A DNA stretch of 13,097 nt, from contig FR878592.1 in NCBI GenBank assembly GCA_000434535.1, positions 1 through 13,097 of the forward strand. Direction: 5' to 3'. This DNA comes from Collinsella sp. CAG:166. GTDB taxonomy: Bacteria > Actinomycetota > Coriobacteriia > Coriobacteriales > Coriobacteriaceae. Within the stretch, counting starts at the first letter, position 1. Each line of letters starts with the position of its first letter. The position numbers were made by a program, and so were the translations under genes. The notes below the pieces were generated by a model. The model was not told where the DNA came from, did no database searches, and worked only from the letters and a program-made list of their open reading frames with translations. Shown piece by piece: positions 6,784 to 13,097 of the stretch.

Positions 6784-6789
6784 TACAAT
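6784..6789 (+). promoter_or_regulatory. Candidate -10 for the aminotransferase gene
   Basis: TACAAT lies 24 bases upstream of the ATG at 6814. It has no recognisable -35 at 16-18 bp. The inverted repeat ending at 6754 lies shortly upstream. Confidence 0.4.
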
Positions 6790-6813
6790 AGCGCCTATGC
6801 GAAAGGGGAACAG

Positions 6814-7998
6814 ATGATCAACGAAACTATGTATGCTCGCGGTGCGGAAAGCTCCATCATCCGTGAGATTTTTAGCTATGGCCTTGAGCGCAAGGCGCAG
6901 ATCGGTGCGGAAAACGTATTCGATTTTTCGCTGGGCAATCCGAGCGTTCCGGCACCCGCTGCTGTGGCGGAGTCCATTAAGAAGGCCCTGGAGCTGCCGA
7001 GCGACCAGCTGCACGGCTACACGCCCGCACCGGGCCTGCCGCAATGTCGTGCCGCTGTGGCCGAATCGCTCAACCGCCGCTTTGGCACGAGCTATGAGGG
7101 CAAAGACGTCTTTATGACGGTGGGTGCCGCGGCTTCGCTCACCTGCGCGCTCAACGCCGTTACGAATCCGGGCGACGAGGTTATTGTTATCGCCCCGTAC
7201 TTTCCGGAGTATCGCGTTTGGATTGAGAAGGCCGGCTGCACGTGTGTCGAGGCGCTTGCCAACGAGGACACATTCCAGCTGAGCGTGGATAACGTATTCA
7301 AGGCGATCACCGACAAGACGGCAGCCGTCATTATCGACTCGCCCAACAACCCGACCGGTGCCGTATATACGCGCGACACGCTGACGCGACTGGCCAATGT
7401 TCTGCGCGAGGCCAACGCTCAGCGCGATCCCGAGAATCCGATTATGCTCATCTCGGATGAGCCGTACCGCGAGATCGTGTACGGTGCCGAGGTGCCTTGG
7501 GTGCCCTCGATCTACGAGCACACCATCGTGTGCTACTCGTATTCCAAGTCGCTGTCGCTGCCGGGTGAGCGCGTGGGGTGGATCTTGGTTCCCAACACCA
7601 ATCCGCAGGCTGCCCGTCTGATGCCGGCCGTTGCCGGTGCCGCCCGTACGCTGGGCTTCGTGTGCGCGCCGGCGCTCTTTCAGCGCGTAATTATCGACTG
7701 CATCGATGAGCCGAGTGACGTTGAGGCCTATGCACGCAACCGCACCGCGCTTACCGACGCACTAGCGGAGTATGGCTACACCTATGTTGAGCCGGATGGC
7801 GCGTTCTACCTATGGGTGAAAGCATTGGAGCCCGATGCGAATGCGTTTTGCGAGCGCGCAAAGAAGTATGAGTTGCTTGCGGTTCCCTCGGACAGCTTTG
7901 GTATGCCGGGTTGGTTCCGCCTGGGCTATTGCGTGAGCTACGAAACGATTGTCAATTCGCTACCCGCTTGGAAACAGTTGGCGGACGAGTATCGTTAA
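6814..7998 (+). CDS. Class I/II PLP-dependent aminotransferase (394 aa)
   Basis: This is a fold-type I aminotransferase of the aspartate aminotransferase superfamily, moving an amino group between an amino acid and a 2-oxo acid; it is cytoplasmic. The PLP-binding features are all seen: SPNNPTG (176-182), SDEPYREIVY (214-223), the Schiff-base lysine K245 in SYSKSLSLPGERVGW, and a carboxylate-binding Arg near R369 (FRLGYCVS). The N-terminal substrate-region motif SLGNPSVPAP is at 39-48. Full length and intact. I chose the ATG at 6814 because AAAGGGGAA (6802-6810) precedes it. An in-frame ATG at 6715 lies inside the inverted repeat and is not credible. Substrate cannot be set from sequence alone; aspartate, alanine, aromatic or methionine-type activity are all possible. 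It looks monocistronic. Confidence 0.9.
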   Translation: MINETMYARGAESSIIREIFSYGLERKAQIGAENVFDFSLGNPSVPAPAAVAESIKKALELPSDQLHGYTPAPGLPQCRAAVAESLNRRFGTSYEGKDVFMTVGAAASLTCALNAVTNPGDEVIVIAPYFPEYRVWIEKAGCTCVEALANEDTFQLSVDNVFKAITDKTAAVIIDSPNNPTGAVYTRDTLTRLANVLREANAQRDPENPIMLISDEPYREIVYGAEVPWVPSIYEHTIVCYSYSKSLSLPGERVGWILVPNTNPQAARLMPAVAGAARTLGFVCAPALFQRVIIDCIDEPSDVEAYARNRTALTDALAEYGYTYVEPDGAFYLWVKALEPDANAFCERAKKYELLAVPSDSFGMPGWFRLGYCVSYETIVNSLPAWKQLADEYR

Positions 7999-8020
7999 AA
8001 GTAAAGCGCTCTGCCTACAA

Positions 8021-8036
8021 TGTTTTACGTGAAACG
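8021..8036. promoter_or_regulatory. parS-like site (14 of 16 match)
   Basis: TGTTTTACGTGAAACG differs from the ParB-binding parS consensus TGTTTCACGTGAAACA at two positions (C to T at 6, A to G at 16). One half-site, GTGAAAC, is perfect and the other has one change. It lies in the intergenic region after the aminotransferase gene, where parS sites can occur. tilS-hpt-ftsH and yycJ are origin-proximal in Bacillus, which fits a parS region. The alternative is an ordinary operator, since a TACAAT hexamer (8016-8021) directly abuts it. Confidence 0.4.
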
Positions 8037-8063
8037 GGGTTTGGTGTTAAGCCGGACCCCGTT
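8033..8063. other. Stem-loop downstream of the aminotransferase gene
   Basis: AACGGGGT (8033-8040) pairs with ACCCCGTT (8056-8063). Four further pairs, two of them G-T, extend the stem to 12 bp with a seven-base loop. Neither strand shows a proper T tract, so it is at best a weak terminator or an RNA-stabilising hairpin for the aminotransferase transcript. Its left arm overlaps the end of the parS-like site. Confidence 0.45.
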
Positions 8064-8096
8064 GTCATGGACGTTGTGTCTTTGGGATGGAGTGGT

Positions 8097-8126
8097 TTTA
8101 CGACTATCGAAGGCTATGCGTACAAT
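8097..8126 (+). promoter_or_regulatory. Candidate promoter of the PHP phosphatase gene
   Basis: TTTACG (8097-8102, four of six) and TACAAT (8121-8126, five of six) are separated by 18 bp. Transcription would start near 8133, about 30 bases before the ATG at 8164. Confidence 0.5.
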
Positions 8127-8163
8127 GAATATAAGCGACGGCCGTGCCAGATAAGGAGACCTG

Positions 8164-8985
8164 ATGCCCTACCTGCTTTCTTGTGACATTCATACCCATA
8201 CGATGTTCTCTGCGCATGCATATTCGACCATTGAGGAGAATGTGTACTGGGCGGCAGAGCGTGGTCTGCAGGTGCTCGGATCTGCCGACCATTTGAGCTC
8301 TATGGTTACGGCTTGCCCCAATGACCTGCGCAGTTACCAGTTCTTTATCAACCAGGATATCTGGCCGCGCATTTGGAGCGGCGTGCTGGTGCTGCGTGGT
8401 GCCGAGGCCGATATCGTTTCGCTGGACGGAAGCCTGTTTGGCGAGGACACTCCTGTCACGCTCGATATTGCCGGCGATTCGTACAGCCGTCAGCATTCGC
8501 TGTTCGATTTGGTTACGCGTAATTTGGATTATTTGGTTGCGAGCGTGCATAATCCGCAGATTGCTGAGGGCGCGACGCTGGCCCAGACGACCGAGATGTA
8601 TATCAATGCCCTGGAGCACCCCAAGGTGTTCATGCTGGGTCACACGGGGCGTTCGGGCGTGCCGTTCGATATCGACGAGGTGCTGTTGGCAGCTAAGGCC
8701 AAGCACAAGATTATCGAGATCAACAACCATAGTCTTGAACACGGTGTCGACACTGAGCATTGGGCCGTATGCCGCAAGATTGCCGAGCGCTGCGCCGAGC
8801 TGGGCGTGGGCATTGGCGTGTCGACCGATGCCCACATTGGCATGGCCATTGGCAAGCTCGATCACGCGCGCAAGATGCTCGACGAGATTCACTTCCCACT
8901 GGATTTGATCGTGACGCGCGACCGCGAGACGCTGCTGTGCGAGATGGCGGCAGCCGGCGTGTGCGATCTGCGCAATGGGATGTAG
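8164..8985 (+). CDS. PHP-domain phosphatase/hydrolase, YcdX family (273 aa)
   Basis: This is a PHP-fold metallo-phosphoesterase close to E. coli YcdX, whose members bind a trinuclear metal centre and hydrolyse phosphate monoesters. Metal-ligand candidates are all visible: DIHTHT (H10, H12), SAHAYST (H18), ADH (D42, H43), GAEAD (E81), ASVHNP (H129), LGHTGR (H160) and STDAHIG (D222, H224). EINNHSLEH (185-193) and IWPR (66-69) are also YcdX-like. AAGGAG (8153-8158) lies five bases before the ATG. The length is slightly above YcdX (about 245 aa). It has its own promoter and terminator and no obvious partner gene. Histidinol-phosphatase is the main alternative because the folds are related, but no his genes are nearby and the motifs fit YcdX better. 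Confidence 0.88.
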   Translation: MPYLLSCDIHTHTMFSAHAYSTIEENVYWAAERGLQVLGSADHLSSMVTACPNDLRSYQFFINQDIWPRIWSGVLVLRGAEADIVSLDGSLFGEDTPVTLDIAGDSYSRQHSLFDLVTRNLDYLVASVHNPQIAEGATLAQTTEMYINALEHPKVFMLGHTGRSGVPFDIDEVLLAAKAKHKIIEINNHSLEHGVDTEHWAVCRKIAERCAELGVGIGVSTDAHIGMAIGKLDHARKMLDEIHFPLDLIVTRDRETLLCEMAAAGVCDLRNGM

Positions 8986-9005
8986 CGGAGTTTATAAACC
9001 AAGCG

Positions 9006-9039
9006 AAGGGGGCGGCCCAGGCGGGTCGCCCCCTTTCTT
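9006..9039 (+). terminator. Rho-independent terminator of the PHP gene
   Basis: GGGGGCGGCCC pairs with GGGTCGCCCCC (one G-T pair) around an AGGC loop, flanked by AA/TT that lengthen the stem, then TTTCTTG. It sits between two convergent stops (8985 and 9064), so it may also act, less efficiently, on the minus-strand methyltransferase transcript, whose T tract is interrupted. Confidence 0.88.
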
Positions 9040-9063
9040 GTCCCAAAAATCTACTGAGGTTGG

Positions 9064-10512
9064 TTAGCGGCGTTCGAGGACCGCTACGGTTTCGGTGTGG
9101 TCGGTGTGAGGGAACATGTCGACGGGCGTGATCTTGAGCAGGCGATAGCCTCCGTCGAGGAGCTGGTGCAGGTCGCGCTCTTGGGTCACGGGGTTGCAGC
9201 TGATATAGGTAATGCGGCGCGGCTTAAGTGCGCAGGCAGCTTCGAGGAACTCGGGCGTGGAGCCGGCGCGCGGCGGGTCGATGGAAAGAACGTCGACGCG
9301 TTCGTTGTTGTCGGCGGCATCCAGGATGTAGTCGGTGGCGTCGTCGGCCATAAACCAAGCGCTGCGGGTGAGGCCGTTGAGCTCGGCATTGCGACGTGCG
9401 TCGGCAATGCCCGCCGGGTTGCGCTCAACGCCGAGCAGCATAATGCCGATACCCTTGTTCTGGGCATCTTTAGCTGCGCAAAGACCGATGGTACCGCTGC
9501 CACAGTAGGCATCCATGAGCACATCGCCCTGGTGCAAATCCATGCCGTCGATAGCGAGCTGATAGAGCAGCTCGGTCTGTTGCGGGTTGGTCTGGTAGAA
9601 CGCGGTGGGGGAGATATCGAACTCGCAGCCGAGTAGCTGGTCGCGCATGCACTTGGCGCCATACACGATGCGGGTTTCCTCGCCGAGGATGGCGTTGCCG
9701 GGGCGTCCGTTGATGTTTTGGGCGACGGTGACGATGCGCGGATCGAGTGCGGCGACAGCCTCAAAGAACTCCTGCGCATGCGGCAAGTCGCGCTGAGCGG
9801 TCACGAGCGTGACCATGACCTGGTCGGTACGCCAACCGCAGCGGACGACGGCATAGCGAAGCAAACCAAGATGCTTGTCCTCATTAAAGGCGGGAATATG
9901 CAGCCGCTCAGCTTCGCGTGCGATGCCGTTGAGAATCTGACGGGCGCCCGGTGCCTCGACGGGGCATTCGGGTACGGCAACGATCTTGTGCGTGCCGCGC
10001 TCAAAGAAACCGCAACGGACAGCGCCCTCCTTACCGGGAGCAAAGGGAGTGGCGGCCTTATGGCGAAAACCGCGCGGCGCAGGATATTTGCCCGGGTCGC
10101 CCAGGGTGACACCCATGCCACGAATAGGATCTACAGCAATGCCCTCACGCTCACAAAGCGAAGCAAAAAGCTCCTCCATAGCAGCCTGCTTAGCTGCCAA
10201 CTGCTTTTTATAAGGACGATTGAGCGCCGTGCACCCACCGCAAGATTTCATGATCGAACAGGGAGACTTGGGGTCCACGGCCTTACGCGCAGACGAAACC
10301 CGATCTTTATGCGAGTGCTTGGAGCGAGTCTGAGATGCCTTATCCTCGTTCCGACGAGAGCCGGGACGCTTGGCCTTAGCCTTGCCCTTGGCCGACTTAC
10401 CCTTCGCGTCCTGAGACGACTTGGATTTCTTAGAAGATTTTTTCTCCTCTGACCCCTCAGCCGCCTCGATCAAAGCACGACGAGCCTTACGCTCCGCACG
10501 AGATTCTGCCAT
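9064..10512 (-). CDS. rlmD: RlmD/RumA-type 23S rRNA (uracil-C5)-methyltransferase (482 aa)
   Basis: This is an SAM-dependent enzyme of the TrmA/RumA family that makes 5-methyluridine in RNA, in RlmD at U1939 of 23S rRNA. The 4Fe-4S cysteines are C85, C91, C94 (CSIMKSCGGC) and C183 (PEC). Downstream are QTNPQQTELLY (307-317), the SAM loop DAYCGSGTIGL (334-344), GVERNP (361-366), DPPRAG (412-417), the catalytic nucleophile C439 in SCNP, and HTETVAVLE at the C-terminus with base E475. Residues 1-80 are a lysine/serine/arginine-rich, low-complexity extension in place of the TRAM domain usual in RlmD. GGGG (10520-10523) is seven bases from the ATG. The exact RNA target could instead be another uracil (RlmC or RlmCD type), so the symbol is provisional. 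Confidence 0.88.
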   Translation of the reverse strand: MAESRAERKARRALIEAAEGSEEKKSSKKSKSSQDAKGKSAKGKAKAKRPGSRRNEDKASQTRSKHSHKDRVSSARKAVDPKSPCSIMKSCGGCTALNRPYKKQLAAKQAAMEELFASLCEREGIAVDPIRGMGVTLGDPGKYPAPRGFRHKAATPFAPGKEGAVRCGFFERGTHKIVAVPECPVEAPGARQILNGIAREAERLHIPAFNEDKHLGLLRYAVVRCGWRTDQVMVTLVTAQRDLPHAQEFFEAVAALDPRIVTVAQNINGRPGNAILGEETRIVYGAKCMRDQLLGCEFDISPTAFYQTNPQQTELLYQLAIDGMDLHQGDVLMDAYCGSGTIGLCAAKDAQNKGIGIMLLGVERNPAGIADARRNAELNGLTRSAWFMADDATDYILDAADNNERVDVLSIDPPRAGSTPEFLEAACALKPRRITYISCNPVTQERDLHQLLDGGYRLLKITPVDMFPHTDHTETVAVLERR

Positions 10513-10551
10513 GAATTAACCCCACTAATTTACAAATTGAAATCTGAAAGC

Positions 10552-10557
10552 ATTGTA
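10552..10557 (-). promoter_or_regulatory. Candidate -10 for rlmD
   Basis: On the minus strand TACAAT lies 39 bases before the rlmD ATG. No good -35 is seen at 16-18 bp. It is the same hexamer found before tilS, the aminotransferase and the PHP gene. Confidence 0.4.
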
Positions 10558-10619
10558 CCGTGCCAAGTTAGCAGACGATATGCAAGCGCCCATTTCATGT
10601 CAGCGATAAGTCCAACGAT

Positions 10620-10770
10620 GTTTGCCCGGCGTGGGCGGGGAGCGGCGCGTAATTAAGTTTATCGCGAGTTCCGCACGCAAAGGAAAGCACTTAATGTGCT
10701 TTCCGTCTTGCGCAGGACTGTAGAGCAGGAAACTTAATTACGCGCCGCTCCCCGCCCATGCCGGGCAAAC
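10620..10770. repeat. 151-bp nested palindromic element
   Basis: Outer arms 10620-10660 and 10730-10770 are complementary at 40 of 41 positions; the one exception, G10631 with T10759, would be a G-U pair in plus-strand RNA. Inside, GGAAAGCAC (10682-10690) pairs with GTGCTTTCC (10696-10704), and GCAA/TTGC plus AG-TCC/GGACT give further intermediate pairing. Together they fold as one long branched-free hairpin with internal loops. It fills most of the 350-bp gap between divergent rlmD and the ABC operon and contains no plausible gene. There is no flanking target duplication or T tract. It could be a MITE-like dispersed repeat or a structured RNA or regulatory element. Only copy number can separate these. 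Confidence 0.7.
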
Positions 10771-10776
10771 CCTCCC

Positions 10777-10805
10777 TTGTACTTTATCAAGGTAGAGTGT
10801 ATGAT
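10777..10805 (+). promoter_or_regulatory. Candidate promoter of the amino-acid ABC operon
   Basis: TTGTAC (10777-10782) and TATGAT (10800-10805, five of six) are separated by exactly 17 bp. The -35 matches only at TTG. It lies seven bases after the 151-bp palindrome. Transcription would start near 10812, about 50 bases before the ATG. Confidence 0.5.
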
Positions 10806-10817
10806 TCTGAACGTTAC

Positions 10818-10847
10818 ATGACTCACTTTACCTAACTAAAGTGTCAT
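10818..10847. promoter_or_regulatory. Inverted repeat in the ABC operon leader
   Basis: CACTTTA (10824-10830) pairs with TAAAGTG (10837-10843), and ATGA (10818-10821) with TCAT (10844-10847), with two bulged bases on the left and a six-base loop. It lies between the inferred start of transcription and the AAGGGGG ribosome binding site (10849-10855). It could be an operator just downstream of the promoter or a leader hairpin affecting access to the ribosome binding site. Confidence 0.45.
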
Positions 10848-10861
10848 CAAGGGGGAATACC

Positions 10862-11722
10862 ATGAACACCGATATGTCTCGTCGTCAGTTTGTTGGTCTA
10901 GCCGGCTCGCTCGCCACGGTGCTTGGCCTTGGTCTTGTCGGTTGCGGCGGTGGTACCGGCAAGGGCTCTGCTGCCGGTTCTGCCGCAGCCAAGGATGTGA
11001 AGGGCGCTGCGGAGTCCAAGAAGCTCGTGGTGGGCTTTGATAAGTCCTATCCTCCGTACGGCTTTGTGGGCGACGATGGCGAGTACACCGGCTTTGATCT
11101 CGATCTGGCCAAGGCTGTTGCCGATAAGCAGGGCTGGGAGGTCAAATACGAGGCCATCGACTGGGATGCCAAGGATACGCTGCTTAACTCGGGCGCCATC
11201 AACTGCATCTGGAATGGCTTTACCATGGAGGGCCGTGAGGACGACTACACGTTCTCCGAGCCGTACATGCTCAACGAGCAGGTGCTGGTGGTAAAGAAGG
11301 ATGCAGGCATCAAGAGCTGGGACGATCTTGCCGGCAAGACCGTGATTACCCAGACCGATTCCGCTGCGCAGGATGTGCTTGAGGGTGACCAGAAGGATCT
11401 GGCGGCGACGTTTGCCACGCTCGACACCATCGGTGAGTACAACACGGCGTTTATGCAGCTCGAGAGCGGCGCGGTCGATGCCGTGGCTTGCGACCTTTCG
11501 ATTGCCCAGTATCAGCTTGCCGCCAAGCCCGATGCTTATACGCAGCTTGATGAGCCGCTGTCCAGCGAGCACTACGCCGTCGGCTTTAAGAAGGGCGACA
11601 CCAAGTCGGCCGACGCCGTGACCGAGTCGCTCAAGGCACTCTACGATTACGGTACGGTTAAGGATCTCTGCGACAAGTATTCAAGCTATGGTCTATCTTT
11701 CGATAATTGGGTGCTCAAGTAA
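10862..11722 (+). CDS. Amino-acid ABC transporter substrate-binding lipoprotein (286 aa)
   Basis: This is a family 3 solute-binding protein (SBP_bac_3) that captures an amino acid outside the membrane and delivers it to the permease. The mature domain begins with KKLVVGFDKSYPPYGF (53-68) and EYTGFDLDLAKAV (74-86), typical of polar-amino-acid binders. The signal peptide carries a twin-arginine motif SRRQFVG (6-12), a hydrophobic core, and lipobox LVGC with C28 as the lipidated cysteine, so Tat export followed by lipidation is likely. A Gly/Ala/Ser-rich linker follows. I chose the ATG at 10862 because AAGGGGG precedes it by six bases; the in-frame GTG at 10841 would add seven unsupported residues. 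It is the first gene of the operon. The ligand (for example glutamine, cystine or another amino acid) is not decided by sequence. Confidence 0.93.
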   Translation: MNTDMSRRQFVGLAGSLATVLGLGLVGCGGGTGKGSAAGSAAAKDVKGAAESKKLVVGFDKSYPPYGFVGDDGEYTGFDLDLAKAVADKQGWEVKYEAIDWDAKDTLLNSGAINCIWNGFTMEGREDDYTFSEPYMLNEQVLVVKKDAGIKSWDDLAGKTVITQTDSAAQDVLEGDQKDLAATFATLDTIGEYNTAFMQLESGAVDAVACDLSIAQYQLAAKPDAYTQLDEPLSSEHYAVGFKKGDTKSADAVTESLKALYDYGTVKDLCDKYSSYGLSFDNWVLK

Positions 11723-12375
11723 TGTCTATTCAGGTCATGATGCAGATGCTTGGCCAGGGATTCTTGGTCAGTTTGCAGTTGTTTGTGCTGACACTGCTGG
11801 GGTCGATTCCGCTGGGAATCCCCGTGGCGTTTATGCGCATGAGCAAAATCGCGCCGCTTCGCTGGATTGCGCGCATCTACATTTCGGTCATGCGCGGTAC
11901 GCCGCTCATGCTGCAGATGTTTGCCATCTACTTTGCCCCGTACTACGTGTTTGGCATTTCGCTCACGCCCGATTCCAAGTGGACGGCGTGCGTCGTGGCG
12001 TTCATCATCAACTACGCCGGTTACTTTGCCGAGATCTATCGCTCGGGCTTGCAGTCCATTCCGCGCGGTCAATACGAGGCTGCCGAGGTGCTGGGCTATT
12101 CGCGCGTGCAGACGTTTCTGTATATCGTGATGCCGCAGGTCGCCAAGCGTATTCTGCCGGCGATGGGCAACGAGATCATCACGCTGGTCAAGGACACGTC
12201 GCTGGCGTTTGCCATTGGCGTGGGTGAGATGTTCTCGACGGCCAAGGCGCTGGTCGCCTCGCAGGTGAACATGGTGCCGTTTGCGATCGCGGCGCTGATT
12301 TACTGGGTCTTTAATTTCGTCGTCGAGATGCTGCTGGGCGCCGCCGAGAAAAAATTGGATTACTACCATGATTAA
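11722..12375 (+). CDS. Amino-acid ABC transporter permease, HisM/GlnP family (217 aa)
   Basis: This is the membrane subunit of a polar-amino-acid importer. About five hydrophobic segments are seen (near 13-37, 60-80, 88-105, 160-175 and 186-206). The family motif RGTPLMLQ is at 58-65, and the EAA loop that contacts the ATPase is at 118-139 (YEAAEVLGYSRVQTFLYIVM and onward). The length is normal. The ATG at 11722 shares its first A with the stop codon of the binding-protein gene (TAATG), and no separate ribosome binding site is visible, so translational coupling is likely. The in-frame GTG at 11707 is less likely. Only one permease gene is seen, so the transporter is probably built on a homodimer. 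Confidence 0.93.
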   Translation: MSIQVMMQMLGQGFLVSLQLFVLTLLGSIPLGIPVAFMRMSKIAPLRWIARIYISVMRGTPLMLQMFAIYFAPYYVFGISLTPDSKWTACVVAFIINYAGYFAEIYRSGLQSIPRGQYEAAEVLGYSRVQTFLYIVMPQVAKRILPAMGNEIITLVKDTSLAFAIGVGEMFSTAKALVASQVNMVPFAIAALIYWVFNFVVEMLLGAAEKKLDYYHD

Positions 12376-13097
12376 TTCGGTAATGAATATATCGAACGCG
12401 CGTAAGGCGTTTGGCGGCAATGAGGTGCTCAAGGATATCTCGCTTGAGGTGAAGCGTGGCGAGGTCGTGGCGATTATCGGGCCTTCGGGTGGCGGCAAGT
12501 CCACGCTGCTGCGGTGTGCCACGCTGCTCGAGACACTCGACGGAGGCTCGCTCTCGTTTGGCGACCTTGCCGTTGCGACGGATGCGGGTTCGGGCGCGGT
12601 CTATGCGAAGGGCGATGTGCCCAAGCAGGCGCGCTCGCGATTCGGCCTGGTGTTCCAAAATTACAACCTGTTCCCGCACTATACGGTGATGAAAAACATC
12701 ACCGATGCGCCGATTCGCGTGCTTAAGCGTCCGCGCGAGCAGGCGGAAGCCCGCGCTCACGAGCTGATTGCACAAATGGGGCTGACGGGCAACGAGAACA
12801 AGGTGCCGTGTGAGCTTTCGGGCGGTCAGCAACAGCGTGTGAGTATCGCCCGCGCCCTGGCGCTCGATCCGGAAATCTTATTCTTTGACGAGCCGACCTC
12901 GGCGCTCGATCCCGAGCTAACGGCCGAGGTGCTGCGTGTCATTAAAGACCTGGCGGCGCAGAATATGACGATGGTGATCGTGACCCATGCGATGCAGTTT
13001 GCGCGCGATGTTGCCGATCGCGTGGTCTTTATGGACGGAGGCCGCATTGTCGAGGAGGGCCCGGCCGAGCAGGTTATCGATCATCCGCGTGAGCAAC
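12368..13097 (+). CDS. Amino-acid ABC transporter ATP-binding protein, cut by window end
   Basis: This is the ATPase of the importer, GlnQ/HisP-like. The reading frame is open from 12368 to the window edge (243 codons visible), and the last few residues are missing. Walker A GPSGGGKST is at 38-46, Q-loop Q97 in VFQNYNLFPH, signature LSGGQQQR at 150-157, Walker B ILFFDE at 170-175 with DPE following, and H-loop H207 in VTHAM. All catalytic residues are present. The ATG at 12368 overlaps the permease stop by 8 bp (ATGATTAA), again indicating coupling; an in-frame ATG at 12383 is the alternative. The region between Walker A and the Q-loop (about 61-90) is somewhat longer than in classical GlnQ. 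Confidence 0.93.
   Translation, partial: MINSVMNISNARKAFGGNEVLKDISLEVKRGEVVAIIGPSGGGKSTLLRCATLLETLDGGSLSFGDLAVATDAGSGAVYAKGDVPKQARSRFGLVFQNYNLFPHYTVMKNITDAPIRVLKRPREQAEARAHELIAQMGLTGNENKVPCELSGGQQQRVSIARALALDPEILFFDEPTSALDPELTAEVLRVIKDLAAQNMTMVIVTHAMQFARDVADRVVFMDGGRIVEEGPAEQVIDHPREQ

Noticed and set aside
6715..6813. Upstream ATG start for the aminotransferase
   Set aside because: The ATG lies in the inverted repeat, lacks a ribosome binding site, and adds residues with no family similarity; the ATG at 6814 has a strong Shine-Dalgarno sequence.
8033..8063. Rho-independent terminator after the aminotransferase
   Set aside because: A stable stem is present but no T tract follows on either strand, so I list it only as a stem-loop.
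1..13097. CRISPR array, tRNA or rRNA genes, prophage, toxin-antitoxin or defence island
   Set aside because: No regularly spaced repeats, cloverleaf-like sequences, integrase, or paired small genes were seen. The gene content is mostly housekeeping, so I do not claim a new multi-gene system.

Overview
The window looks like a chromosomal segment of a Coriobacteriia actinobacterium, most likely Collinsella or a close relative. This is inferred from the moderately high GC, the codon usage, the Tat-type lipoprotein signal on the ABC binding protein, and family-level resemblance of the proteins. No database search was possible. Most of the segment is housekeeping gene content. The unexplained signal sits mainly between genes.

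Layout. Positions 1-136 hold a terminator of an upstream unit and a palindrome. At 137-604 (minus) is an AT-rich gene for an unrecognised tail-anchored membrane protein. It is divergent from a small heat-shock protein gene (881-1312, plus) across an AT-rich region with repeated motifs. A long bidirectional terminator (1339-1386) separates hsp20 from a YycJ/WalJ-type metallo-beta-lactamase-fold hydrolase (minus). That gene's 5' end runs up to, or into, divergent tilS. Next comes tilS - hpt - ftsH (2253-6624, plus), a gene order shared with Firmicutes and other Gram-positives: tRNA-Ile lysidine synthetase, hypoxanthine phosphoribosyltransferase and the membrane AAA protease FtsH. hpt has its own candidate extended -10 promoter behind a palindrome.

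After the ftsH terminator lies a 62-bp element with near-perfect 25-bp inverted arms, then a class I aminotransferase (6814-7998). A short intergenic region carries a 14/16 match to the ParB-binding parS consensus. It is followed by a YcdX-family PHP phosphatase (8164-8985) and a terminator. A convergent RlmD/RumA-type rRNA uracil methyltransferase (9064-10512, minus) has a long lysine-rich N-terminal extension. The 350-bp gap that follows contains a 151-bp nested palindrome. The window ends with an amino-acid ABC transporter operon: Tat-type lipoprotein binding protein, permease, and an ATPase cut by the window edge. Its genes overlap by 1 and 8 bp, so they are probably translationally coupled.

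How it fits together: tilS-hpt-ftsH links tRNA decoding fidelity, purine salvage and membrane protein quality control, and Hsp20 adds to proteostasis. The ABC operon imports amino acids and the aminotransferase is a plausible but unproven downstream user. I do not see a new multi-gene system. The best candidates for something undescribed are the two inverted-repeat elements, the parS-like site, and the tail-anchored protein.
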